64,000 nucleotides of DNA from RYN-230 sp963717125 (GTDB taxonomy: Bacteria; Actinomycetota; Actinomycetes; Streptosporangiales; Streptosporangiaceae): positions 372,001-436,000 of the forward strand of contig CAVQVG010000007.1 in assembly GCA_963717125.1 (NCBI GenBank). The letters run 5' to 3'. A model generated the notes under the pieces. That model saw only the letters and a program-made list of their open reading frames with translations, did no database searches and was not told the DNA's origin. The position numbers and the translations under genes are program-made. This document shows, one piece after another, positions 18,108-26,031 of the stretch (its first letter is position 1; the number at the start of each line of letters is the position of its first letter).

Positions 18108-18448
18108 TCGCCCTCCTGATGCTCTTTGTATCTGCCTCACTACTATACGTAACCATTGAGCGGGGGCGCCAGATCCCCGCGCCGGGCCGTCGGCCCCCGC
18201 CGGGCCGTCGGCCGGCCCCGCCGGGCCGTCGGCCTGGCCCTTCCCCGGGCTCGCGCCTGGTCAGCGGCAAATGGCGGGCCGAGCGAACTCTCGTGCGATT
18301 TCCTACGCATGTGCCACCATTCCTAATATTTCGTCACGATTTGGCAGGTGTGCCTTTATCGCCGCTTTCGGCTTGGTATAGACAACCTGGGGCCGCCACA
18401 CCGGAAGGCCCCGGACGGGTCAGCAACAACACACGAGACAGGGGGACC
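18108..18448. promoter_or_regulatory. Divergent intergenic region between receiver-PIG-L and sedolisin genes
   Basis: No gene is seen in these 341 bases. A TATACGTA-containing AT-rich stretch (18143-18152) lies just upstream of the receiver-PIG-L gene. Three tandem copies of CGCCGGGCCGTCGGCC occur at about 18180-18235. On the plus side TATAGA at 18377-18382 could be a -10 for the sedolisin gene, without a convincing -35. Confidence 0.4.
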
Positions 18449-20440
18449 ATGTCCAGAACGAGGACGTTCATCGCAGCCGCCAGCGCGACCGCGGCGATGA
18501 TCGGCATGACCATCGTGGCCGGGAGCGGATTAGCAGCCGCGTCGCCCACTCCGGCGGTAGTCCGCCTCGCGGGCAGCGCCGTGCCATTCACCAGCCACAC
18601 CGCGGCGACCGGTACCGTGGCCGCCGGCCAGCGACTGTCGGTCCAGGTGTGGCTCCGGCCGCGGCTGACCAAGGCGGAGGGCTTCGCCGCCGCGGTGAGC
18701 ACGCCGGGCAGCGCGTCATTCCACCGCTACCTGCGCCCGGCCGCCTATGCGGCCGAATTCGGCGCGTCCACCGCCGAGGCGGCCAAGGTCGGGACCTGGC
18801 TGCGCGGCGCGGGCTTCACCGGCGTCAAGGCCAGCCCGCTGCGCACCTACGTCCGGGCCACCGGGTCGGCGTCAGCGATCAACGCGGCGTTCCACACCCA
18901 GCTGAAGCTGTACCCGAAGACCGCGGGGGTCAGCGCCGGCCCGTATCAGCTGCGCGCCAACGACAGCGCCATCTCTGTGCCCAGCTCGCTGTCCGGCAGC
19001 GTGGTCGGCGTGACCGGCCTGGACAACGCCGCGCCGGTGCTGCCGCTGCAGCGGCCGGGCGCCACCGCGATCGGCAAGACGACGCCGCGGCCCACGGTGG
19101 CCGCCAAGCCCAAGGCGGCGCCCTGCTCGTTCTACTACGGGGAGCACGTCGCGACCGGGCTGCCCAAGCAGTTCGGCGTCACCTCGTTCCCGACGGACAA
19201 CTGCGGCTACAGCGGCAGCCAGCTGCGCAAGGCCTACGGGGCGAGCACCACGGCCACCGGCAGCGGCCAGACGGTCGCGCTGGTCGAGCTGGGCCTCACC
19301 CCGGACATGTTCCTCACCCTGCACGACTACGCCAAGGCCAACGGGCTGCCCGGGCCGGCTGGCAGCCGGTACAGCGAGCTGTCCCTGGGCCGGGGCAGCC
19401 AATGCGGGGACCCGTTCGACATCGAGGAACAGCTCGACGTCGAGATGTCCTACTCGATGGCCCCGGGCGCCCACCAGCTAGTGGTCGGCGGGGACAGCTG
19501 CAACCAGGGCGACTACGGCCTGCAGGGCCTGTTCAACGCCGACCTGGCCGTGCTGGGCACCGGCGGCCACCCGCTGGCCACGGTCGCGTCCAACTCCTGG
19601 GGCAGCGGGTCGGAAGAACAGGCCCCCGCGCTGACCGACATCGAGCACACGATCCTGGTGCAGGCGGCGGCCGAGGGCGTCGGCATGTACTTCTCCTCCG
19701 GCGACGCATCCAGCGTCTTCGAGCCGGCCAGCGACCCGGACGCCATCGCGGTCGGCGGCACCACGCTCGGCATCGGCAAGGGCGGCAGCCGGCTGTTCGA
19801 GACCGGCTGGTCCGAAGGGCTATCCCTGCTGAACGGCACGAGCTGGCTGTTCCTGGGCGAGTACGGCGCCGCGGGCGGCGGCCCCAGCCTGATCTGGGCC
19901 GAGCCGTCCTACCAGGACGGCGTGGTGCCCACGGCCCTGGTCACGCCGCCGGGCAACCGGGGCGGCACGGTCCGTTCGGTGCCGGACATCAGCGCCGACG
20001 CCGACCCGTTCACCGGGGCCGCGGTGGGTTACCTCACGTTCCACAACAAGAGCGGCAAGCCACCGACCTACGGCCAGTTCCCGGTCGGCGGCACGAGCGA
20101 GTCCGCCCCGCTGGTGGCCGGCCTGGTGACCGCGGCCCAGCAGGGCCAGCCGGCTGCGTTCGGGTTCGTCGACCCGGTGCTGTACAAGCTCTACCAGACG
20201 GACGCGAGCGCGCTGCACGACACGCTGCCGCTGACCAGCAGCAGCCCGGTCGCGTACCGGGGCGTGGCCTGTCCCCCGCACGACTGCGGCCTGTGGGCGC
20301 TGACCACGTTCGACGACCAGAGCACGAAGATGGGCGGCTACACCGGGCAGGTGACGCTGCCCGGGTACGACAACATGAGTGGGATCGGCACCCCGGCCGG
20401 GGCGGCGTTCATCTCCGGCCTGCGGTCGATCGGCGGGTGA
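18449..20440 (+). CDS. Secreted sedolisin (S53) pro-protease, kumamolisin type
   Basis: 663 residues. A signal peptide (TFIAAASATAAMIGMTIVAG, cleaved near LAAASPTPA) is followed by a pro-kumamolisin activation domain (residues about 45-190, with FHRYLRPAAYAAEF). The catalytic domain contains EEQLDVEMS supplying Glu and Asp, the oxyanion Asp in FSSGDAS, and the nucleophile in GGTSESAPLVAG; a C-terminal DISADADP/Asp-rich region would bind calcium. Sedolisins are acid-active endopeptidases. Start ATG follows AGGGGG at 6 bases. Monocistronic, ending at a strong bidirectional terminator. Confidence 0.94.
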   Translation: MSRTRTFIAAASATAAMIGMTIVAGSGLAAASPTPAVVRLAGSAVPFTSHTAATGTVAAGQRLSVQVWLRPRLTKAEGFAAAVSTPGSASFHRYLRPAAYAAEFGASTAEAAKVGTWLRGAGFTGVKASPLRTYVRATGSASAINAAFHTQLKLYPKTAGVSAGPYQLRANDSAISVPSSLSGSVVGVTGLDNAAPVLPLQRPGATAIGKTTPRPTVAAKPKAAPCSFYYGEHVATGLPKQFGVTSFPTDNCGYSGSQLRKAYGASTTATGSGQTVALVELGLTPDMFLTLHDYAKANGLPGPAGSRYSELSLGRGSQCGDPFDIEEQLDVEMSYSMAPGAHQLVVGGDSCNQGDYGLQGLFNADLAVLGTGGHPLATVASNSWGSGSEEQAPALTDIEHTILVQAAAEGVGMYFSSGDASSVFEPASDPDAIAVGGTTLGIGKGGSRLFETGWSEGLSLLNGTSWLFLGEYGAAGGGPSLIWAEPSYQDGVVPTALVTPPGNRGGTVRSVPDISADADPFTGAAVGYLTFHNKSGKPPTYGQFPVGGTSESAPLVAGLVTAAQQGQPAAFGFVDPVLYKLYQTDASALHDTLPLTSSSPVAYRGVACPPHDCGLWALTTFDDQSTKMGGYTGQVTLPGYDNMSGIGTPAGAAFISGLRSIGG

Positions 20441-20466
20441 CGGCCGGGAAACCAGCCGTTTGCTAG

Positions 20467-20508
20467 CCGGATGGCCGGGCCCGCACGCGTGCGGGCCCGG
20501 CCATCCGG
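20467..20508. terminator. Perfect 42-bp palindrome, bidirectional terminator
   Basis: Twenty-one bases on each side pair without mismatch around the centre ACGCGT. It lies 27 bases after the sedolisin stop and 9 bases after the end of the convergent oxidoreductase gene, so it can end transcripts from both. No T tract follows, as is usual in high-G+C actinomycetes. Confidence 0.85.
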
Positions 20509-20516
20509 TTTCCCGG

Positions 20517-21494
20517 TCAGCCCGGGATGACCAGCACCTTGCCGCCGACGCCGTGCTCGACCGCCTCCTGCGCGGCGACGATCTCGTCCAGGGCGAACCG
20601 GTGCACCGGCAGCTCGGACAGTGCCCCGGCGCCCAGCGCGGCGGTGAGGCCGGCCGCCGCCTCGTCCAGCGCGGCGGCGGGGACCCGGTAGATCAGGATG
20701 AACCGGAGCACCACGTTGGCCGTCATGCAAGCCCGGACCGGCAGCACCGGGTCGGTGGCCTCGGCCGCGTAGCTGACCACGACCGTGTCCGGCCGGGACA
20801 CGGCCAGGTCCAGCGCCAGATTGGCGCCCAGCGCCACCTCTACGACCCGGTCCACCGGGCCGCCCGCCGCCGACCGGATCTGGTCGGCCGCGTCCGGCTC
20901 GCGGTAGTTGATCACATGCGCGGCGCCGGCCTCCTTGGCCAGCTGGGCCTTGGCCGGGCCGCTGACCGTGGCCAGCACCTGTGCAGCGCCGCCCCAGTTG
21001 GCCAGCTCGACGGAGAAGTGCCCGACCGCGCCGGCCCCGCCGGCCACCAGCACGGTGCGGCCGCGGACCGGTCCGTCCGCGAACAGGCAGTGGTACGCGG
21101 TCATGGCGGGCACGCCCAGGCTGGCCCCTAGCTCGGGGGACACCCCGGCCGGCCGCGGCACCGCCTGGCGCTCGGGCACCACGGTCCACTCCGCAGCCGT
21201 CCCCCAGCGCCGCCCGGCTGCGGCCAGCCACACCCAGACCGGCTGGCCGACCCGGTCGGCCGGAACCCCGGGGCCGACCGCGTCGATCACCCCGGCCCCG
21301 TCGTGGTGCGGGATCTGGAAGCCGTCGATGGGCCGCGGGGTCAGGCCGGCGCGGGTCTTGACGTCGGTCGGGTTGATGCCGGACGCCTGCACCCGGACCC
21401 GGACCTCACCCGGACCCGGCTCCGGCTGGGGCACGTCCGTCACGCGCAGCACCTCGGCCGCCGGGCCGGTGCGCTCATAAACCGCGGCTCGCAC
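20517..21494 (-). CDS. Zinc-independent MDR oxidoreductase, NADPH:quinone reductase type
   Basis: 325 residues of the medium-chain dehydrogenase superfamily. The N-terminal GroES-like domain includes VRVQASGINPTDVKTR and HHDGAGVIDAVG; the Rossmann domain has VLVAGGAGAVGHFSVELANW. The structural-zinc cysteine cluster is missing, matching zeta-crystallin-like quinone reductases. It would reduce quinones or enones with NADPH in the cytosol. Single gene facing the sedolisin gene. Confidence 0.9.
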   Translation of the reverse strand: MRAAVYERTGPAAEVLRVTDVPQPEPGPGEVRVRVQASGINPTDVKTRAGLTPRPIDGFQIPHHDGAGVIDAVGPGVPADRVGQPVWVWLAAAGRRWGTAAEWTVVPERQAVPRPAGVSPELGASLGVPAMTAYHCLFADGPVRGRTVLVAGGAGAVGHFSVELANWGGAAQVLATVSGPAKAQLAKEAGAAHVINYREPDAADQIRSAAGGPVDRVVEVALGANLALDLAVSRPDTVVVSYAAEATDPVLPVRACMTANVVLRFILIYRVPAAALDEAAAGLTAALGAGALSELPVHRFALDEIVAAQEAVEHGVGGKVLVIPG

Positions 21495-21541
21495 TGGGTA
21501 CGCCTCCTCGGGCTCTGCCGGCCCCCGCCCCAGAATGACAC

Positions 21542-21574
21542 GGGCGGGGGCCGCCGTGTCGGCGGCCCCCGCCC
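21542..21574 (-). terminator. Hairpin terminator downstream of the YceI gene
   Basis: A perfect 14-bp stem (GGGCGGGGGCCGCC with its complement) closes a 5-base loop GTGTC, 28 bases beyond the YceI stop. Confidence 0.75.
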
Positions 21575-21601
21575 GGGGTTAGTGGCTCAGGATCGGCTGG
21601 C

Positions 21602-22165
21602 TCAGGCCTTGAGCACGGCCTCGATCTCGAGCTGGAGGCTGATCTTGTCGGACACCACGACGCCGCCGGTCTCCAGCGTGGCGTTGAAGTTCACGCCGAA
21701 GTCGCTGCGGTTGAGCTCACCGGTGGCGGTGAACCCGGCGCGGGTGCCACCGTACGGGTCCGGCCCGAAGCCGTTCAGCTCCAGCTTGAGCGGGACCTGC
21801 TTGGTGACGTCCCGGAGGGTCAGCTCGCCGTCCAGGACGTAGTGGTCGCCCTCGGGACGCAGGCCGGTGGACCGGTAGGTCATCGTCTGGTACTTGTCCA
21901 CCTCGAAGAAGTCGGCGGACCGGATGTGCTGGTCGCGCTGCTCGTTCCCGGTCTGGATCGAGGTCAGCTCGATGGTGGCGGTCACCGACGACTGCCGCAG
22001 GTCGGGCGCCGTGACCAACTCGCCGGAGAACTGCGTGAACCGGCCGCGCACCTTGCTGACCATCATGTGCCGGGCGGTGAAGCCCACCTCAGAGTGCACT
22101 GGGTCGATGTCCCAGGTCCCAGCGACGTAGCCGGGGATGGTGCCTGCCTCGGTACTAGTGGTCAT
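21602..22165 (-). CDS. YceI-family lipid-binding protein
   Basis: 187 residues with the family opening WDIDPVHSEVGFTARHMM, then KVRGRFTQFSGE and the conserved VTATIELTSIQTGNEQRDQHIRSADFF split here over two stretches. YceI proteins are lipocalin-like beta barrels that bind polyisoprenoids. There is no signal peptide, so this copy would be cytosolic. GGAG lies 9 bases before ATG. It diverges from a MarR-family gene across a 110-base region containing paired repeat sites; MarR probably controls it. Confidence 0.92.
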   Translation of the reverse strand: MTTSTEAGTIPGYVAGTWDIDPVHSEVGFTARHMMVSKVRGRFTQFSGELVTAPDLRQSSVTATIELTSIQTGNEQRDQHIRSADFFEVDKYQTMTYRSTGLRPEGDHYVLDGELTLRDVTKQVPLKLELNGFGPDPYGGTRAGFTATGELNRSDFGVNFNATLETGGVVVSDKISLQLEIEAVLKA

Positions 22166-22182
22166 GTGTGATACTCCTATCG

Positions 22183-22275
22183 GTCATAGTGACGTTGTTC
22201 ATATTTGAATGCTCAACGAATATCACAGGCGCGCCACGTTGTCAAGCGCTCAACTATTTCGGGTATGCTGGACTC
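22183..22275. promoter_or_regulatory. yceI/marR divergent promoter with two putative MarR sites
   Basis: Two copies of ACGTTGT...GCTCAAC lie at 22192-22217 (12-base gap) and 22236-22254 (5-base gap); each also has GTTG/CAAC inverted symmetry. On the plus strand TTGTCA (22239-22244) and TATGCT (22264-22269, spacing 19) form a promoter whose predicted start falls on the marR ATG at 22276, so that mRNA is probably leaderless. The second site covers the -35. Confidence 0.55.
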
Positions 22276-22836
22276 ATGAGCACATCCAGCACGCCGGAGC
22301 GCACCGGGCCGCGCTGGCTGAGCGCCGACGAGCAGTGCACCTGGCGCGCCTCCCTGACCGCCTGGCAGTGGCTGTTCGCCGCCGTGGACGGCCAGCTGCA
22401 GCGCGACGCCGGGATACCTCTGGCCTACTACGAGATCCTGGTCCGGCTGTCCGAGGCCCCGGACCGGGCGCTGCGGATGACGCAGCTGGCGGCGGCCTCC
22501 GCGTCCAGCAAAAGCCGGGTGTCACACGCGGTGGCCCGGCTCGAGGAACGAGGCTGGGTCCGCCGGGTGGACTGCCCGACCGACCGCCGCGGGCAGATCG
22601 CCCAGCTGACCGACGAAGGCTTCGCCGCGCTCAGCGCGGCCGCGGCGGGACATGTGGAGCAGGTCCGCAGGGTGCTGTTCGATTCGCTGACCGCTGACCA
22701 GCTGCGCCAGCTAGCCGAAATCAGCGACGCGATCCTGGCCGCCGCGCCCGCGCCAAAGGAGGGCGCCGCCGACTGGACTGAGGAGCTTGGCGCGAGGAAC
22801 GAGCGACAAGGCGACGAGGGAAGTCGGCGGGTCTAA
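22276..22836 (+). CDS. MarR family transcriptional regulator
   Basis: 186 residues. The winged helix spans about residues 45-120: LRMTQLAAASASSKSRVSHA as helix-turn-helix, RLEERGWVRRVDCPTDRRGQ as the wing with the usual Asp-Arg-Arg. Likely a dimeric repressor of itself and the divergent YceI gene. No ribosome site precedes the ATG; the -10 element is only 6 bases upstream, implying a leaderless transcript. The last 25 residues (EGAADWTEELGARNERQGDE) are encoded by a dispersed hairpin repeat and do not belong to the family. Confidence 0.9.
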   Translation: MSTSSTPERTGPRWLSADEQCTWRASLTAWQWLFAAVDGQLQRDAGIPLAYYEILVRLSEAPDRALRMTQLAAASASSKSRVSHAVARLEERGWVRRVDCPTDRRGQIAQLTDEGFAALSAAAAGHVEQVRRVLFDSLTADQLRQLAEISDAILAAAPAPKEGAADWTEELGARNERQGDEGSRRV

Positions 22837-22868
22837 GCCCTCCGGCGGCGCAAGAAAAGCAGAGCCTT
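22750..22868 (+). repeat. Dispersed hairpin repeat, copy B
   Basis: Plus-strand order: GCGCC-AAA-GGAGGG-CG-CCGCCGACT, a GAGCGA/GAACGA-rich loop, AGTCGGCGG-GTCTAAG-CCCTCC-GGC-GGCGC, then CAAGAAAAGCAGAGCC. Compared with copy A, both sides of the middle stem change together (G-C to A-T). It supplies the last codons and stop of the marR gene. Confidence 0.8.
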
Positions 22869-22881
22869 AGGATCCCTACTC

Positions 22882-23865
22882 ATGGAAGAGCGCATTCTGG
22901 GCCGGACCGGCAGAGCCGTCTCGGTGATCGGCCTCGGCACCTGGCAGCTGGGCGCCGACTGGGGCGACGTAGCCGAGAAGGACGCGATGGCCGTGCTGGA
23001 CGCGGCCGCGGCGGCCGGCATCACCCTGCTGGACACGGCCGACGTGTACGGGGACGGCCGCAGCGAGCAGTTCATCGGGCGGTTCCTGGCCGTCAACCCG
23101 GGCGCGGAGTTCACCGTGGCGACCAAGATGGGCCGCCGGGTCCCGCAGGATCCGGCGGTGTACACGCTGGAGAACTTCCGCGACTGGACCGACCGGTCCC
23201 GGGTCAACCTGGGCGTGGACACACTGGACCTGGTGCAGCTGCACTGCCCGCCGACCGCCGTCTATTCCTCCGACGCGGTCTACGACGCGCTCGACACGCT
23301 GGTCGACGAGCAGCGGATCGCCGCCTACGGGGTCAGCGTCGAGACCTGCGACGAGGCGCTGACCGCGATAGCCCGGCCCGGCGTGGCCAGCGTGCAGATC
23401 ATCTTCAACGCGTTCCGCCGCAAGCCGCTGGACAAGGTGCTGCCCGCCGCGCAGGCCGCCGGGGTCGGCATCCTGGCCCGGGTGCCGCTGGCCTCCGGGC
23501 TGCTGTCCGGCCGGTACCGGCACGACACCGAGTTCCCGCCCGACGACCACCGCAGCTACAACCGGCACGGCGAGGCGTTCGACGTCGGGGAGACCTTCTC
23601 CGGGGTGGACTTCGACACCGGGGTCGAGGCGGCTCAGGAGTTCGCCGCGCTGGCCCCGGCCGGCGCCACGCCCGCGCAGGCCGCGCTGCGCTGGGTCATC
23701 CAGCAACCCGGCGTCACCTCGGTCATCCCGGGCGCCCGCCGCCCGGACCAGGTCGAGCAGAACGCCGCGGCCGCGGACCTGCCGCCGCTCACTGGCGCCG
23801 AGCTGGCCGCCATCGCCGACCTGTACGACCGGCGGATCCGCGCTCAGGTGCACAACCGCTGGTAA
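22882..23865 (+). CDS. Aldo/keto reductase
   Basis: 327 residues forming a TIM barrel. The tetrad is visible: Asp in LLDTADVYGDG with its Tyr, Lys in VATKMGRR, and His in LVQLHCPPTA. The NADP-binding C-terminal part is SVIPGARRPDQVEQN. Related enzymes reduce aldehydes and ketones or act on sugars. It starts 45 bases after marR, separated by the 3' flank of the hairpin repeat, and may be read from its own promoter. Confidence 0.9.
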   Translation: MEERILGRTGRAVSVIGLGTWQLGADWGDVAEKDAMAVLDAAAAAGITLLDTADVYGDGRSEQFIGRFLAVNPGAEFTVATKMGRRVPQDPAVYTLENFRDWTDRSRVNLGVDTLDLVQLHCPPTAVYSSDAVYDALDTLVDEQRIAAYGVSVETCDEALTAIARPGVASVQIIFNAFRRKPLDKVLPAAQAAGVGILARVPLASGLLSGRYRHDTEFPPDDHRSYNRHGEAFDVGETFSGVDFDTGVEAAQEFAALAPAGATPAQAALRWVIQQPGVTSVIPGARRPDQVEQNAAAADLPPLTGAELAAIADLYDRRIRAQVHNRW

Positions 23866-23920
23866 CCACGGGCACTGGCAACCACGGGCGCTGGCCACCA
23901 GGGCGCCGGTAACCAGGGCG

Positions 23921-24613
23921 CTACTCCCCCGCTGACATCAGCGCCGAGATCTCCGCGGCGCCCGGCCCGGGCTCGGCGCGCAGCGCCTCGGCTACCGAAG
24001 CGCGGTCGTCGGCGCCCCGGTTCTGGCTCAGCTTGTACTTGGCTTCCACGGTGGCGATGGTCAGCTCGACCCCGACGATGCCGCGCAGCTGGCCGTTGAT
24101 GTAGTCGGGCGGGGCGTCGGTCACCGCCCACGGGGCGGGGTGCGGCGTCTCGTGCCGCCGGGTCAGCCGGGTCACCACGTCGCGGAGCCATTCCGGGTCG
24201 CGGTGCACGGTCAGCGGACCGGTGAAGTGCACGGTGACGTAGTTCCAGGTGGGCACCACGCGGCCGTGCCGGGCTTTGCTCGGGTACCAGTTGGGTGACA
24301 CGTAGGCCTGCGGGCCGTGCACGATGGCCAGCGCGCTGTCCCCCGCCGCTACCGACTCCCACTGCGGGTTGGCCAGCGCCAGGTGGCCGAGCAGCCGGCC
24401 GTGCTCCCCCGTGTTTTGGTTAGGAGCGTCCTGGTCAGGAACGTTTTGGCCAGGAGTGTTCTGGTCCCGGGCGTCCCGGTCCCAGATGATCGGGATCAGG
24501 CTCGCGACCGGCTTCGTCCCATCGAACGTGACGAGGTCGGCGGCGGCGACGGCGTCCACGAACGCCGCGACCCCGGCGGCGTCCGGCGCGGTGAAGTGTG
24601 GTGGCAGGTACAC
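23921..24613 (-). CDS. FMN-binding PaiB-like protein
   Basis: 230 residues. Family features are the opening MYLPPHFTAPD, ALAIVHGPQAYVSPNWYPSK and VPTWNYVTVHFTG, typical of PaiB, a flavin-reductase-fold protein annotated as a negative regulator of sporulation and protease genes in Bacillus. An insertion near residue 50 (DQNTPGQNVPDQDAPNQNTG) comes from four imperfect 15-base repeats that normal family members lack. Convergent with the aldo/keto reductase; four GGTAACCACGGGC-like repeats fill the 55-base gap. Confidence 0.88.
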   Translation of the reverse strand: MYLPPHFTAPDAAGVAAFVDAVAAADLVTFDGTKPVASLIPIIWDRDARDQNTPGQNVPDQDAPNQNTGEHGRLLGHLALANPQWESVAAGDSALAIVHGPQAYVSPNWYPSKARHGRVVPTWNYVTVHFTGPLTVHRDPEWLRDVVTRLTRRHETPHPAPWAVTDAPPDYINGQLRGIVGVELTIATVEAKYKLSQNRGADDRASVAEALRAEPGPGAAEISALMSAGE

Positions 24614-24724
24614 CCCTCGAGAGTACGTGGGCCGGACCGGTGAGTCCGGGCTCGCTGCGGCGTCCTAGAGGGTGCATGCTTCCCGGGGCCGCAGCGGCGC
24701 CGGAGCACGACGAGGGGAGACACG

Positions 24725-25519
24725 ATGCCCGCACGCGAGAGCGCGCCCGCCGGGGCGCCCTGCTGGGTCAACCTGATGACCTCGGACCCTGGCCGCAGCC
24801 GGGAGTTCTACACCCAGCTGTTCGGCTGGACGGCCGAGGAACCCAACCCGGACTTCGGCGGCTACTTCAACTTCGTCAAGGACGGCGTCCGGGTGGCCGG
24901 CTGCATGGGCAGCGAGCCGGGCTCGGGGGTCCCCGACATCTGGTCGGTCTACCTGGCCGTGGACGACGCGGCGAAGACCCTGGAGGCCGCCGCGGCGCAT
25001 GGCGGCCAGATCCTCGTCCCGGCCACGCCGGTCGGCGACCTGGGCACGATGGCGATGATCAGCGATGCCGGCGGGGCGGCCATCGGGCTCTGGCAGCCGG
25101 GCCTGCACAAGGGGTTCGGGCTGCTGGCCGAGCCGGGCGCGCCGGGCTGGTTCGAGCTGTTCACCCGCGACTACCCCGCCACGGTCAGCTTCTACCGCGA
25201 CGTGTTCGGCTGGGACACCCAGGTGGCCGGGGACACGCCGGAGTTCCGCTACACCCTGATGGTGCGCGGCGACGAGCAGCTGGCCGGGATCATGGACGCG
25301 AGCGGCTTCCTGCCCACGGGCGAGCCGGCCCGCTGGTCGGTGTATTTCGGCGCCGCGGACACCGACGCCACGCTGGCCGCGATCACCCGGCTGGGCGGCT
25401 CGGTGCTCAGCCCGGCCCAGGACACCCCGTACGGCCGCCTGGCCGAAGCGGCCGACCCGACCGGGGCCCGGTTCAAGCTGGTCGGGGCCAACGCGGCCAT
25501 GTCCGCCCCGGAGGGTTAG
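24725..25519 (+). CDS. Two-domain VOC (glyoxalase/bleomycin-resistance fold) protein
   Basis: 264 residues made of two VOC units. Domain 1 opens CWVNLMTSDPGRSREFYTQL, domain 2 WFELFTRDYPATVSFYRDVF; each ends with a Glu/Trp or Arg/Phe strand (GLWQPG, ARFKLVG). It resembles the actinobacterial CFP-30B-like proteins of unknown substrate. ATG follows AGGGGAG at 6 bases. Single gene ending at a hairpin facing the che operon. Confidence 0.88.
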   Translation: MPARESAPAGAPCWVNLMTSDPGRSREFYTQLFGWTAEEPNPDFGGYFNFVKDGVRVAGCMGSEPGSGVPDIWSVYLAVDDAAKTLEAAAAHGGQILVPATPVGDLGTMAMISDAGGAAIGLWQPGLHKGFGLLAEPGAPGWFELFTRDYPATVSFYRDVFGWDTQVAGDTPEFRYTLMVRGDEQLAGIMDASGFLPTGEPARWSVYFGAADTDATLAAITRLGGSVLSPAQDTPYGRLAEAADPTGARFKLVGANAAMSAPEG

Positions 25520-25536
25520 CGGCCCAGCTGCGCCGG

Positions 25537-25598
25537 GGACTGTCTCCCGGCCGGGCCCGTGCCGTCCGGGCCCGTGCCGTCCGGCCGGGAGAGTCCCT
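25537..25598. terminator. Bidirectional hairpin between VOC and cheY genes
   Basis: GGGACT-GT-CTCCCGGCCGG (25537-25555) pairs with CCGGCCGGGAG-AGTCCC (25582-25598) with a 2-base bulge. The loop holds two copies of a 15-base repeat (GGGCCCGTGCCGTCC). It closes transcripts from both converging sides. Confidence 0.75.
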
Positions 25599-25644
25599 TG
25601 CGCGCCATGGCGCCCCCAGCAGGACGGCCAGGACGGCGACGGCG

Positions 25645-26031
25645 TCAGCCAGGACCCGCAGCATGCCCGGCCCGGGCCAGCACCCGCTGCACCCGCGCGG
25701 ACAGCTCGCGGGGGCTGAACGGTTTGGCCATGTACTCGTCCACGCCGAGGCCGAGCCCGCTGAGCACGTCCGGTTCACTGGCCCGCTCGGTCAGCATGAC
25801 GACCGCGATGTCCCGGGTCTGCGGGTCCTCGCGGAGCGCCCGGACGACTTCGAACCCGTCGCACTTGGGCATCACCTTGTCCAGGACCACCAGGTCGGGC
25901 CGTTCCGTGCGGGCCAGCCGCAGCGCAGCCTCGCCGTCCGCCGCCTCGACCACCTGGTAGCCGTCGGCGGCGAGCCGCCCGGCCACCACCCGCCGGACCG
26001 TGGACGAGTCTTCCGCGATCAGGATTTTCAC
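25645..26031 (-). CDS. cheY: CheY-like single-domain response regulator
   Basis: 128 residues, one receiver: ILIAEDSST, phospho-acceptor in LVVLDKVMP, Thr in VVMLTERAS, Lys in YMAKPFS. GTG at 26031 is chosen because AGGAGGG lies 6 bases upstream and the GTG overlaps the cheR stop (GTGA). Last gene of the chemosensory operon. With no flagellar genes nearby its target may not be a motor. Confidence 0.9.
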   Translation of the reverse strand: MKILIAEDSSTVRRVVAGRLAADGYQVVEAADGEAALRLARTERPDLVVLDKVMPKCDGFEVVRALREDPQTRDIAVVMLTERASEPDVLSGLGLGVDEYMAKPFSPRELSARVQRVLARAGHAAGPG

